A stretch of 64,000 nucleotides of DNA from Pseudisothecium myosuroides (Eukaryota; Streptophyta; Bryopsida; Hypnales; Lembophyllaceae). Location: assembly GCA_951799445.1 (NCBI GenBank), contig OX637292.1, positions 7,877,296-7,941,295 on the forward strand, read 5' to 3'. The stretch's first letter is position 1; each line of letters opens with the position of its first letter. Shown here piece after piece: positions 53,927 through 64,000 of this stretch. The translations under genes and the position numbers were made by a program. The notes beneath the pieces were generated by a model that was not told the origin of the DNA, did no database searches, and saw only the letters and a list, made by a program, of their open reading frames with translations.

Positions 53927-56240
53927 TGGAATGGTGTTGGGGATGGATTCCTTGTAGCGTCCCCTCCGCTGTGGTTAGTGAAGATTCTAAATCCCAATCC
54001 ATCTACTCTAGGCCCTGGTTTGCGAGCATCCTGCTGAGACGGTTGACTTTCCACCGTGACTGGCCCTTTTGTACGGGCCGCAGCTCGAATGTCACGAACC
54101 AATGAACCAATCAGTTCCACATCTGTGCTGGGTGGAGCCGTCCTGTCCGCAGTGAGCATTCGTAAGTGCCGATAAACCATGGCGTTGTCTTCATCTTCTC
54201 TTGTAGGGCGGGGTCTACCAGTAAATTCCGGGGACCCTAATGCAAGATTCATTCTCCGCTGAGGCCCATCTGGGCCTTCTACTGGCGGTTGTAACGTGGT
54301 CGCTAGCTCGCCTGTGCTTCTTGTAGTGAACAGAGGGCTAGCTTCGTTCGGGTGGGACGCCCTTAGGGGCCTAATGCCGGTAGGCGAGTGTAGAGCACTC
54401 CTGTTCCCCGGTCCTCTTATGGGGGATGGTGGATCCATTTGGGCATTCATGAACTCCTCAAATTCCTGGAAGGCAAGTAGGTCTGATATGGCCTGTGCTT
54501 CCTCCTCCGATTCCACTTCCGAATCGTTTCCCGGCTGGAAGAAAATTCTGTTGCTTGGTGAGGGCCTGACACCTAAAAGCTTTAAGGTTCTCTCGGTAGG
54601 TTCCAGACCTGCCTTTAGGACCCCTGACTCCCCTGTCTGTGGGGATTCGTGGCTGAGACTTGGGGCCGCGCTTGGGGTCACTTCCCCTTCCTCCCTCGAC
54701 AGTGATGGGGCTGTACTAGTGTTGCCTTCGATAGTAATTATCTCTGGCACTGGAACTGAGGTGACGCTAGCCTGCTTAAGACCTCCGACCGCCCGAGCCT
54801 CGCGCATTAGCTCCGCCTGAATGACCGCTTCTATCAGTATGTGATCATCAATGTGATCCGGGTATTGGTGAAGTTGGAGGGTTGGGGGCGGCGGGGGGAG
54901 GGGGGAGATGGAAGTATTTCCTCCACTTGGCCTTGGGGCGGCATCGGGCTATGCAATGTCGGTGTTGGTGTGAGGGGGGGAGCATCTGGAGTTGGGCCTG
55001 CGATTGTGGCCGACGTCTGCACCCCTTGTTCACCTGCCGTATATTGAAAATCCATCGGTTGAGCTTCCTCTTCCCGCAGTCCTTGGATCCTCGCAGGAGA
55101 TCCTTGACGGGGTGACTATTGTGGCGATTCCGCGCCGGACTTATGCTTCATCTCCTTGCTCTGGCTGCTCCTCTTACCACCCCTCTTATCCCACGAGTAC
55201 TTTGCTTTGGGTTTCTTTTCTTTGTACCTACGATGCTCCACCAGAGTGAAGCCATCCGAAGCAAATTCTAGGTCAGAGCCTTCCCTGCCTTCTGTATGGC
55301 CTCCTTCAGGGAGGTTTGTCAACTTGGCGCTTCCAGTCAGTGATTGGTTCGATGGCTGCACACCTCTTGCGCCACCTCTGTTGTTCGGGCACTCTTTCTG
55401 TCGATGAGAGTAGGCAAAGCACTGTCCACACCTAATCTCCTCCTCCTCATAATTTACCAAAACTTCTACCTTTGCCCCCGAAATGCACATGAGTTCCAGC
55501 GATGAGATGCGGATTTTGTCAACTGGCAATGCTACTTTAAATCTCGGGTCGCCATAGTCGCCACCGCTGTGGTCCACTGCTACAACTTTGCCAACAAACT
55601 CTACCACTTCCCACGCATTGTCCAATAGTTCAAGTGTAAGGAAGCTCAGCGAGATCCATAACGGGATAAAAAGGGCTGGTGGGTTCCTGGGATCAAAGCC
55701 CAGGACCCACGTCTGGATTATTAGGTGACCTAAACCAACCCTAAACGGGGAAAGGTTCAAGACCCTTTGAGCATTAGCAAGAGAGTCGAGTTTTATGTAA
55801 GCGTACCCACAGCCTGCATCCTTTGCGAGAAGAATGGACTCGTCCCTTACCACCTTCCGCAGTTCATACAGCCAGGTGTCAAGCTTGGGCCTGGGAGACG
55901 CGTCCCCGGACCAGCTAACAATCACGACATGCTGTTTAAGGAAGTCAGCTTGCTGACGAATCCCTGGTCCATTGAACACGGTTGGTGGGACTACTTTCCT
56001 CTGCCGCAGGAGGACCCCCGCATGATTCCGAAATGTGCCTGGTGGGAGAGTCTCTCCCGACACCGGCCCTGGGTGAGCCACGTGCGGGAAGCGGTCTGGG
56101 GCAGCTGCATTCCTTCCTTGCTGCACGTCGATTCGTGGCGGACGGTCGAGCTCAGGTCTCCTCTGTTGCCAACATCCTTCCTCCTTGTCTCTTCTCACAG
56201 GGAGCCTCTGCAAAGCTGCACGATAGTCTCGTGTGGACAT
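53923..56240 (-). pseudogene. LINE ORF1: DUF4283 and CCHC zinc-knuckle Gag
   Basis: ORF1 binds the LINE RNA. It starts at ATG 56240 and is open for 374 codons. The DUF4283-like region spans about 100-255 (FLKQHVVIVSWSG, IIQTWVLGFDPRNP, PLWISLSFLTLELLDN) and a C-X2-C-X4-H-X4-C knuckle lies at 271-284 (CGQCFAYSHRQKEC). TAG at 55116-55118 interrupts it, and the same register resumes to 54834. A frameshift, probably in the homopolymeric G tracts at about 54888-54908 (plus strand), moves to another register that stays open to TGA 53925-53923. That stop overlaps the ORF2 start as ATGA. The tail is long, Pro/Ser/Thr-rich and low in structure. Confidence 0.85.
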
Positions 56241-56738
56241 TTTAGGGTTAGGGTACTGTTTGCCGAATCATACAGCTGGATGGGTGAAACTGGACGAGAC
56301 ACCTATCAATTGCAAGAAAAATCCTGAACACAGCTGTTTGAAGTAGTCCGCACAGTGCCCCACTACTAACGGCGGATCCTTAGTCGATTGAAGCTAGAGG
56401 CGGCGACATTCCGCTTCCTCCCAGCTCCTCACCGTACAACCCCCCCCCCTCCATTTCATATGGGTGAGCATTTGCTATTCCTAGCACTGCCATGAAGTGA
56501 GGGTCTCAAACAAACACATTCATATTTCAAACCAATTTTTGGTAGGAATAACCCTGATGCTAACCCAAGGTTGGTGAAAGATACCCTTGAATTTATTTTT
56601 GAATCTTTGCACACTTAGTTCTGCTTATGACTTTGAATTTTAGAAGAACATATTTTAATAAATTAATTACCTAGTTCATCAATTGTTCACATAAAAGGAA
56701 TCTCACTATCCACCATCTCTTCATTCAACATGCATTAA

Positions 56739-57130
56739 CCCCTAATGGCATTCAATTGGTGTTTTTAGGCCCAAAACTCCTTCAAAATATTTGTATCGAA
56801 AGCAAGGCTAAAATCTTCATCTATATTTATTCATTAATAAATCCAATTGGAAGTTTGAAAAATGTGTAGATCCTACAACCTGCAACTCTTTGTAATATAT
56901 TGAAGAAATGAGTTGGTAATACATATAAAAATTTCAATAAAAAATATTTCATATTTATACTTGAAAAAAATAGTGAGTAGAAAAGAAGTAGATTATGATT
57001 AAAAATACTAAATTGTTAAGAATTTAGTTATGGAATTGAAAAATTCCTATCCCAATAGTTGTAATGTTGTAATAAACAATCTAAATTCTATTTATAATAA
57101 ATTCAAGCAAATAGAAATATGTCCTCCCAA
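56739..57130. mobile_element. Truncated piggyBac-like element
   Basis: TTAA (56735-56738) followed by CCCCTAATGGCATTCAATTG. Inside, AATTCCTATCCCAATAGTTG followed by TAATGTTG is the inverse of a block in copy 7 (about 39880-39910). No right terminus was found. Related sequence recurs inverted near 58740-58930. Confidence 0.6.
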
Positions 57131-57393
57131 TAATAATTAAAATTTATATGAATTTTAAGATGGATTTCTTAGGAAGTTAATACATAGATAGAGTAATGAG
57201 TAGTTCCAAAAAAATAAAAATAATCAAACACCATTTGACCTATAAACAACACCATTTTATTTTATTGTAAATCAAATCAATGGATCTTTTAGCTAACTAA
57301 CTTATTTGAGTTTATCTTATTAATTTTTCAATGTAAAAAAATCCAACCAATTGCTAGATCATAGTGCTTAAATTTTAAAGGAGATTTTCACTA

Positions 57394-57790
57394 AGGTAGA
57401 GCCACCCACAACCAATCAAATAAGGAATTCCAGCATGATCTGGAGTAGTGAAGGCAAAACAAATATTTTTCAGAGGTACATTAATAGAAATAACAAGGAT
57501 TGCAAAAAATTTGGTAATTTTATCGCTTGAACTGAAATTACTATGAATTTTGGGAGGCAAAAAAGACTCTAGACCCATGGCCAATGTCTAGACTCTTCCA
57601 ATTCCGATCATCCAAGAACTTTTTTCCTAATCATTATAATTTCCTACTTTTTTTTTCCACAACTTGGGACATGTGTCATGTATTTATTAGTTCCAACCTT
57701 GAAAAGGAAAAAAAATTCTAAGCTTGGTCAGAAATACGTGCACCTATAGGTCGGGAATAGGTTAGTGGTCGGGAATGGGTGGCTCAACCT
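57394..57790. mobile_element. TA-flanked MITE with AGGTAGAGCCACCCA ends, 397 bp
   Basis: TA (57392-57393, 57791-57792). The ends are AGGTAGAGCCACCCACAACC and inverted AGGTTGAGCCACCCATTCCC. The interior is about 85-90% like 62837-63213, and more distantly like 2640-2900 and 10227-10615. Confidence 0.82.
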
Positions 57791-57839
57791 TAGTCCCAAT
57801 GTGTGTTTTTTGGCACTGTAGATCAACAGTGAAGCCTTG

Positions 57840-57884
57840 TGTGCCCTCCTACAAAAGGTGTATATTTGGAGGGAGGAGGGCACA
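57840..57884. repeat. Short hairpin, TGTGCCCTCCT arms
   Basis: TGTGCCCTCCT and AGGAGGGCACA face each other around a loop of about 23 bp containing a second, weaker GGAGG match. Too short to classify. It lies 50 bp beyond the preceding MITE. Confidence 0.55.
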
Positions 57885-59933
57885 ATGGCTTAAGGGACTG
57901 ACAGTTTGGCAATAAATCGCTAGAAACCCCCCCTACTTAGTCCTTCTCCAAAATGCAATTTTATCTTTCAAGATTCTTAGGAGAAAATGCATATGTTTGA
58001 CAACCTAAAAGTTGACAATGTATCGAGCAATGTATTAGAGATTTGAGTTGAAAATAAATATAAGAGCAACATATCTTCTAAATTGCATGTTGCTCTCATA
58101 CTAGGATAAAATGATTGTTGATTGATTGAATTCTATAGATGATCAACATATCTCGATTTGATTACAAACCATCTAATCATTGTATGTTCTATTTCATTTT
58201 TTTGGAGATCTTCACAACAATTATTGTCTTTACATTGCAAATTCAAATATGACATCAACATAGTGGAACATGGTCAACCTTGTTCAATTCACCAATTTAC
58301 AGCATAGGCACTAAAGATCATCCTTACCACTAAGATGCATCTTCCTTTCACCTCTTCCAACAAACTAAACCTCTACAACTTGCTCATTAGCACAACCAAT
58401 GAAACCATCTTCTAAAAATAATCCATATCCAAAAAAATGCAAGATTAACAATAATGATGGATTGCTAATCACTTCTAAAATTATACACATGGTAGTGAAG
58501 TAAGCTTCACTTGTAGACCCTTGCATTGGCTACATGCACATTTGGTCGTACAAAGTACAAATGGTTTTTTCAACCATAAAAGCTTTTTCTATGCACCTCC
58601 CAAAAGCGCAATTTTGGAAGGGATAGGATGATGCATATATTCACTAATATTTCCCCACCTATCATGGACGTGATGGATTTAAAAATAAATAAAATTTAAG
58701 ATTGAAGGGCAAGGTCTTTTAACTTAACAAGTTATCTTTTTATTTTTTTTAAACTAAAAATAGGAGGTCAATAGACACTACATGTCTCTTACTTTTTTAA
58801 CTTCTTTCTAGGGAACAAATTAACTAAAGGATCCTATAGTTGAATTTGTTAAAGGATAAATATAGATGAAGATTATAGTCTTGCTTTAGGAAAGAATATT
58901 TTTGAAGTAATTTATGACCTTTAAACATGAAAAAACTTTAGGTGATAAGCAAAACCTTTACATTGCTACACAATTGCCGATGATTGTCTTATAAGTAAGA
59001 GACATTGGTTCTTAAAGAAAATATCTCTACTTTTCAAGAGTACATGACCTCATTTATTGATGTTTGAACTTTTGTGAATGAGAAAGCCTATTCATATATT
59101 TCTATTAATACTAGTGTGCCATGTATTGCTACTTTAGTCAAAATAAAAATACTCAAAAATCCATAACTTTTACACTGTGAATTGGAACACCAAGAAACAA
59201 AGCTTGTGCACCCTTCCTCGTTGAGCACTTTCTAACAATACCATAAATGCGACCAGGGGACACACGGTCCCGGAGATCTCAAAGTAACAAAACAACCTTA
59301 CTTAAACAAACAAACAACCTTACTTAAAGGTATGGATTTTGATAGTGAAAATTGTTTTGAAAACACGTTGCTGTATATGCTATTCATGCAAAGTTAAAGA
59401 TTGAAATGAATAGTATAGTAGCTACACCATTGATATCTACCTTTTAAAGATTCAAGTATATACATTTTGCCTCATATAGTGAGATATTGATGAGTGCAAG
59501 CTAAGTTTCATAGAATTTGGATTAGTCGCTACAAAATTATTTCCAATTTTAATCTATTACATCTCAATTATACAAAAAATCATGCAAGAAACTAGAAACT
59601 ATAATTATTAATTACTATTTGATTGAATTCAAGGATATTCTAAAATAAGTACAAGACTATCAATCGCTAGCAAAAGATACCAAGTACACAAGATGATATG
59701 TATTCCTTCCATCCCAAAATAAGTTTGGACCTCATGTTTTTTTAAGGTTGTTCTAAATAGGTCACATGAAAGCTTTCTTGTATCTAATTTTATGTAGATT
59801 GCAATGAAGACTCGCTATGTTCTTCATTGATTTTGGTGATATAAAATTTGGAACCTTTCTAAATTATATTTTTCACAATATCAATGAAATTGGTATAAAA
59901 AAATTCAACAAAATTGTGGACACTTAACCCTTA
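57885..59933. other. AT-rich intergenic sequence
   Basis: About 2 kb. Contains an inverted relative of the 56.7 kb element interior at about 58740-58930 (ATAGATGAAGATTATAGTCT block). No gene recognised. Confidence 0.5.
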
Positions 59934-59937
59934 AAGG

Positions 59938-60153
59938 ACGAATTGGTGACTATGGAAATCATCCCTTTGGTTACCATGTGAATCATTGGCTTAAAAATTG
60001 CAAAAACACTCATTCAAACTCAAATTACTGTAGAAGACCTCCCCTTTTTATAACAAAATTTTGAGGATGAATAGTTGCACTTTTGACCTACTAGAAGGGT
60101 TCTCTATCATCCAACGGACAAAAAAAAGTCCTAGCCTTGTCGGCATTTAAGGG
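59938..60153. mobile_element. piggyBac-like mini-element (216 bp)
   Basis: TTAA at 59934-59937 and 60154-60157. The ends are CCCTTAAAGGACGAATTGG and, inverted, CCCTTAAATGCCGACAAGGC. This is the shortest complete TTAA element here, with a GGACAAAAAAAAGTCC palindrome near the right end. Confidence 0.78.
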
Positions 60154-60358
60154 TTAAATCTGGAAGGAGGGCGTATGATAAACCTTAAAATCACAGCTCC
60201 AACACCTATTGATCTTTGTAACGCAGCTGTTTTAACAAAAATCAAGGAACCTTTTGTAAGAATATATATGCTTCGAGACCGAGTTCACAAATCACAACTA
60301 GCAAGCATTTGCGATTAAAGGACAATTGGGCTCCCACAATCTAACTCTAATGCAGCCA

Positions 60359-60757
60359 TTAGGGGATATTTGAACCCACAAAGAGGCTTTGAGTTTTCTT
60401 TCTAATTTTAATACTAATGGAATGAGTGTAAGGGTGGCCATAGATTCATTACAACCACCACGTGGTGTGGGCTCCATTCTTCATGATGAAACCATCATCA
60501 AATTTATGAGATCGTGGAGATGGATTGGATAATGATGACAAATTTTTGAGTTTAATATGCAATTCTTGGCCCGATTAGTGAATTAAGAAGGCTCTTTCCA
60601 TTTAAATTTATGAGATCGTGGAGATGGATTGGGTAATGATGACAAATTTCTAAATTCATCATGCAATTCTTGGCCCAACTAGTAAATTAAGAAGGCTTTT
60701 TCCACCCAACTTTTTGCATTACAAAGCGGCCTCTTTGGGGGTTCAAATATCCCCTAA
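60359..60757. mobile_element. MITE with TTAGGGGATATTTGAACCC ends
   Basis: TTAGGGGATATTTGAACCCA, continuing CAAAGAGGC, is inverted at 60729-60757 (GCCTCTTTGGGGGTTCAAAT, continuing ATCCCCTAA), giving 29 bp terminal repeats. It includes a tandem duplication of about 104 bp (units from about 60501 and 60605, AATTTATGAGATCGTGGAGA...). The flanks show no clear duplication. Confidence 0.75.
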
Positions 60758-60933
60758 TGTGTTGCATGTGTTTCTTGTAATAGCTCTCGCTGTTGTATTG
60801 ACAAAAAAATTGAATCCAAAATGATGGATCCCTAAGACACCGAAATCTCAGTGTCCGCAAAAATTGAGACAATAAAAAGCAAGCAGAAACTTTCTCTTTA
60901 ATTTTTGAACCTCGACAAAAGTGAACTGTGAAC

Positions 60934-61060
60934 CAGGGCTTTTTTTTCCGGCAAAATTTCGCCAAATTCTGCCAAAACTGACCACTGCGGCTTTGTCCCT
61001 CAAAAAACTGGCCTTTGTAGTGAAACCAGAGGAAGGGACACGGGTCCAAAAAAAAGCCCT
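60934..61060. mobile_element. hAT-type MITE with 8 bp target duplication
   Basis: CAGGGCTTTTTTTTCCGG opens it and CCAAAAAAAAGCCCTG closes it. CTGTGAAC is duplicated exactly at 60926-60933 and 61061-61068. CAGGG-type ends plus an 8 bp duplication identify hAT. It is 127 bp with perfect flanks, so recent. Confidence 0.92.
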
Positions 61061-61068
61061 GCTGTGAA

Positions 61069-61557
61069 CTACAGACTAAGTTGGGTAACCTTCAAGCCGC
61101 CGGAAGGCGGCAAGAAGGGTTATGGGATGTAACTAGCTATGTACGTGGATTCCTAAATTAGCTTAGTTTCTACCAAAAAATCCTTGTGTTACTAGTACAT
61201 TGTAAAAAAAGGCCTTTCATGGAGACATATTAACCTTAATTGCAACAAACAATAGAATTTGATAGCCAATTTGCAACTTCCTCCACATTACAATTAGCAT
61301 CTATTTAGTCAATTTTGTGTTATAGCACTTCCAATAATCCTTTACAACTTGCAAAATCCTTTCTTTTTCTATTTTTTTCTAATACTATCGTATTTGGATA
61401 GCAGGTTCGGCACCTTAGTGCCGAATATTTAATTTAAGTACAAAATAATATTCGGCACTATAGAATATTATTTTTTGAAAATTTGGCTTTAAGTTTCAGA
61501 AAATTAAAAATATTCGGCTTCCATCTTTCAAGTGCTACTTGCTATTGTGAGTATAGT
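61069..61557. other. Intergenic; small hairpins only
   Basis: Includes GCCGCCGGAAGGCGGC (61094-61115 region) and a TTCGGCACCTTAGTGCCGAA palindrome near 61406-61425, with further ATTCGGC words following. No gene recognised. Confidence 0.5.
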
Positions 61558-62300
61558 AAGTTGAGAGGACAAGATCTTTATACAAGTGAAGTGGTAGGAG
61601 GTAAAGCAACCTATATGGGATATGTAAATTGAGGTTTAGAAGGAGCTCAACCGCTCATAGTTAAGTCAAAAGCAGAAATTTTATTTAAAGTAAAATTTCA
61701 GACCTCATTTAGACATTAGAGTTATTCATAAAGTCCCCCCCAGTTTGGAGGGGACTTTTTCCGGCAAATTTCCTCCGACGGACAACCCCGCAAGCGACTA
61801 CGACCCCGCAAGCAAAGTCCGGAGGAAACTTCTTTTTGGTCGATTCGGGTGCGAAAGAAAGTTTGATACCCACTTTCGTATTAACTTTTTGCCCAAAACC
61901 TGCTTTTTCACAAAACTGCGGGGTTTAAACCCCGGTTTTGGGTACTTTACGAATAACTCTATAGTAGAATAATTTTTTATAAAAAACTTTGAACTAAGAA
62001 AATTTGGGAAATCAGGGTACCTTTCATCTCCAAAAATCCGTTTAAGATTTTAAGCCTCCAATCAAAAGTTATAGACAAAATTAAGAGAAGGATTGGAAGG
62101 AACATTTATCAAACATCCTCTCTAAATTTTGTCCATAAATTTTGATTGGAGGCTTAAAATCTTAAACAGATTTTTGAAGATGAAATTTACCTTGATCTTC
62201 CAACTTTTCTTAGTTCAAAGTTTTTTGTAAACAGTTATTCTACTATACCAAAATGAGGTATGAAGTTTAGCATTCAACACATTCTCTGTATTTTGACAAT
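61558..62300. mobile_element. Fold-back MITE, relative of 13305-13935, split by a MITE
   Basis: The arms pair as TTCATCTCCAAAAATCCGTT / AGATTTTTGAAGATGAAATT and GGCTTAAAATCTTAAACAGA / TAAGATTTTAAGCCTCC. Most of the length matches the 13 kb fold-back but is much more diverged. Its left arm is interrupted at 61719-61959. Confidence 0.75.
61719..61959. mobile_element. TA-flanked MITE with GAGTTATTCRTAAAGT ends
   Basis: TA (61717-61718, 61960-61961). The ends are GAGTTATTCATAAAGTCCCC and inverted GAGTTATTCGTAAAGTACCC. The interior is GC-richer, with AGTCCGGAGGAAACTTC. The host site without insert is seen at 13466-13475 (GCATAGTAAAATAAC), which confirms TA duplication. Confidence 0.85.
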
Positions 62301-62836
62301 AAGTGGTCAAGCTCTCAATCTTGAAATTGTCCCATATCCTTTGAGGATTCATAACGGACAATGGATTTCATTATAAAAACAACCTCTCCACCCTCCATTC
62401 TCACAAAATGTCTATGAAGAAATCCCTTCAAGATCTTGTGAAATAAAAATTTCCAAGGTACATTGTCAAATGGTAGATTGGGACTTGACTCAATGGATTT
62501 TTTGGATTTTTGGCAAACCATCTTTACATTTATTTGTAAATTCGGCTACTTGGTCCCAAAATTAGCAAAAATTTTGGCAATTTTTTATTTTAATTAATTT
62601 AAGCTGAACTTGCTATCCGGGTACGGTACTCATTCTCAAGGTAGCCAAAGTTGATGCATGTTTGTCTTGAAGGTAGCATATTGCTCTAAGTTCTATAAAC
62701 TAGTTTTGGGATCACTGTTGTTAAGTTACTATGTATCTGATGAAAACTCAATATGTCATGTTATGTAATACCCTCAAATCAGCTTGATGATGTCTTTTAG
62801 AAAGACGCAGTGGACACTAAGGCCCACTTTTTACTA
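62301..62836. other. AT-rich intergenic sequence
   Basis: About 530 bp. No gene, no defined element. Confidence 0.5.
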
Positions 62837-63213
62837 ACGTAACTCCCCCCATAAGCGACCGAATAAGGAATTCCGACATGATTTGGAGTAATGAAGGCAA
62901 AACAAATATTTTTCAGAGGTACATCAATAGAAATGACATGGATTGCAAAAAATTTGGTAATTTTATTGCTTGAATTGAAATTACTATGAATTTTGGGAGG
63001 CAAAAAGTGCGCCAAACCCATGGCCAATGTCTAGACTCTTCCAATTCCGATCATTCAATAACTTTTTACCTAATCATTATTTCCTATTTTTTTTTCACAA
63101 CTTGGGACATGTGTCATGTATTTATTAGTTCCAACCTTGAAAACAAAACAAAATTGCATTCTAAGCATGGTCAGTAATACATGCACCTATAGGTCAGGAA
63201 TGGGGGGGTACCT
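62837..63213. mobile_element. TA-flanked MITE, relative of 57394-57790, 377 bp
   Basis: TA (62835-62836, 63214-63215). The ends ACGTAACTCCCCCCATA and inverted AGGTACCCCCCCATTCC are diverged. The interior blocks ATTCCGACATGATTTGGAGT, TTACTATGAATTTTGGGAGG and GGACATGTGTCATGTATTTA are nearly identical to those of 57394-57790. Confidence 0.78.
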
Positions 63214-63649
63214 TAGTCCTGGGGCCAGATGGAAGGCCAATTCATATGAGTTTGGACGGGGCACCTACAATAGTCACCATTGCCGAAAGAATGGCTGGGT
63301 GAGTGCCTTCCTGCCCCACCTCTGAGTCCAACAAATAAAGGACATTTGTCCCACCCACCTGTCCAATGTTCAACATTTTTGTGTTTTATTTATAAAACCA
63401 AAAGAATATGAGCAATCAATCCCTAAACCCTTTGATATTTATCCTAATGATTATTGTAGTGGAGTTCTGTTAGGCACTTTGCTACAAGCCTAAACCCTAC
63501 TCGCTTCCTACCTAGGGTTTAAATTTCTTCATCTATTGCCTTGTTTGTTACCCCGATGAACTTCATTTGGCCAAGAAGGGGTCACCCGGCCATTCTTCCG
63601 ATGCCATCGGCAAGATTGCCTGTGTTGCAGACTACCAAGTTCGGGCCTT
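63214..63649. other. Intergenic; no gene recognised
   Basis: About 435 bp with one short open frame. No supported feature. Confidence 0.45.
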
Positions 63650-63791
63650 GAGAGCAACCCCACTGCAACGTGCCAAACTAGCTCGACCAACAAATCAATG
63701 GAGGACCTTTACTGTTAGCTTTGTGTCAGAGGTTCTTTGCCATTGATTTGTTTGGCTGAGCTAGTTTGGCGAGGTGCAGTGGGGCTACTCT
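63650..63791. mobile_element. Fold-back MITE with AGAGYARCCCCACTGCA ends
   Basis: AGAGCAACCCCACTGCAACG...CCAAACTAGCTCG...CAAATCAATGG is mirrored by CCATTGATTTGTTTGGC...GAGCTAGTTTGGCGAGGTGC followed by AGTGGGGCTACTCT. The arms are about 55-60 bp. It is 142 bp; target duplication not certain. Confidence 0.75.
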
Positions 63792-64000
63792 GAATCCAGC
63801 ACCACTGCATGTAAAGCCGTGCGGCCCAATTACAGAATCCATATTCTTCTTTCTATATTTGTTGAGTGCTGCATTCTACAATTCAGATGCAAAAGAGTAA
63901 GCTCAAGGTAACATGTTCAAAAATCGCCCTCCTAAGAGTTGAAACTGTACGGGGAGGTGAAACGTCTCAAAATATTTTTCAATAAATTTTCCTTGAAAGA
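63792..64000. other. Right edge; partial AGGTAG-family interior
   Basis: From about 63905, GAGTTGAAACTG...GGGGAGGTGAAAC...AAATTTTCCTTGAAAGA resembles 48210-48290 inside the 47864-48491 element. A further copy probably continues past the window edge. Confidence 0.45.

Larger units (their letters stand above)
49513..56440 (-). mobile_element. L1-type LINE, near full length, broken
   Basis: A minus-strand non-LTR retrotransposon of about 6.9 kb. In transcript order it has a short 5' leader, ORF1 (Gag-like, DUF4283 plus CCHC knuckle), ORF2 (endonuclease, reverse transcriptase, zf-RVT-like C-terminus), a 120 bp 3' UTR and an AAATAAATAAATAAATAAAT-type tail at 49513-49535. The 5' boundary is approximate. 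No target duplication could be recognised at the two edges. This is the L1 clade architecture common in plants. Confidence 0.88.

Noticed and set aside
1..64000. CRISPR array, bacterial operons or organellar origin
   Set aside because: Spliceosomal introns, plant gene families and plant-type transposons show a nuclear plant sequence; no regularly spaced short repeats were seen.

Overview
This is a 64 kb piece of a plant nuclear genome: genes with many introns, AT-rich spacers, and dense small inverted-repeat transposons. The proteins are clearly of land-plant type (DBR1, a DNAJC17-like J/RRM protein, a TEX2-like SMP protein, an L1-type LINE with a DUF4283-like Gag). The species cannot be fixed from sequence alone; a non-angiosperm land plant is possible but only a guess.

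Layout. (1) 1-2.1 kb: 5' part of a minus-strand lariat debranching enzyme gene that runs off the left edge. (2) 2.4-5.6 kb: a cluster of MITEs. (3) 5.9-8.7 kb: plus-strand DNAJC17-like gene, followed immediately by a decayed CCCH zinc-finger gene. (4) 9-25 kb: gene-poor, repeat-filled sequence with several nested non-autonomous elements. (5) 25.6-28.8 kb: an unusual CCGGA-rich unit with two reading frames in one register separated by a single amber codon. (6) 30-33 kb: relic of a DDE_1 (pogo/jerky-type) transposase whose single frame carries eight internal stops and no frameshift. (7) 34.6-41 kb: TTAA-flanked elements, one inserted in another, mixed with fragments of an unidentified gene. (8) 41.8-46.8 kb: complete eight-exon minus-strand gene for a TEX2-like ER lipid-transfer (SMP) protein, with a repeated leader and an upstream G-box cluster. 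(9) 49.5-56.4 kb: full-length but broken minus-strand LINE. (10) 56.7-64 kb: AT-rich spacer with further MITEs.

Three things stand out. First, a dispersed family of non-autonomous elements has the piggyBac hallmarks: TTAA target duplications and termini starting CCCCTAAA. At least nine copies or fragments are visible, and several insertions can be proved from empty sites elsewhere in the window. Second, both well-resolved multi-exon genes use a GC-AG intron with the same extended donor AG|GCACGTTC, which offers a frame-breaking GT four bases downstream. Third, many insertions (TTAA, TA, CACTA and hAT types) can be dated relative to one another because related uninterrupted copies occur in the same 64 kb.

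Limits: exon borders come from reading-frame continuity and remembered family conservation, not transcripts. Repeat classes come from termini and target duplications; no database search was possible.
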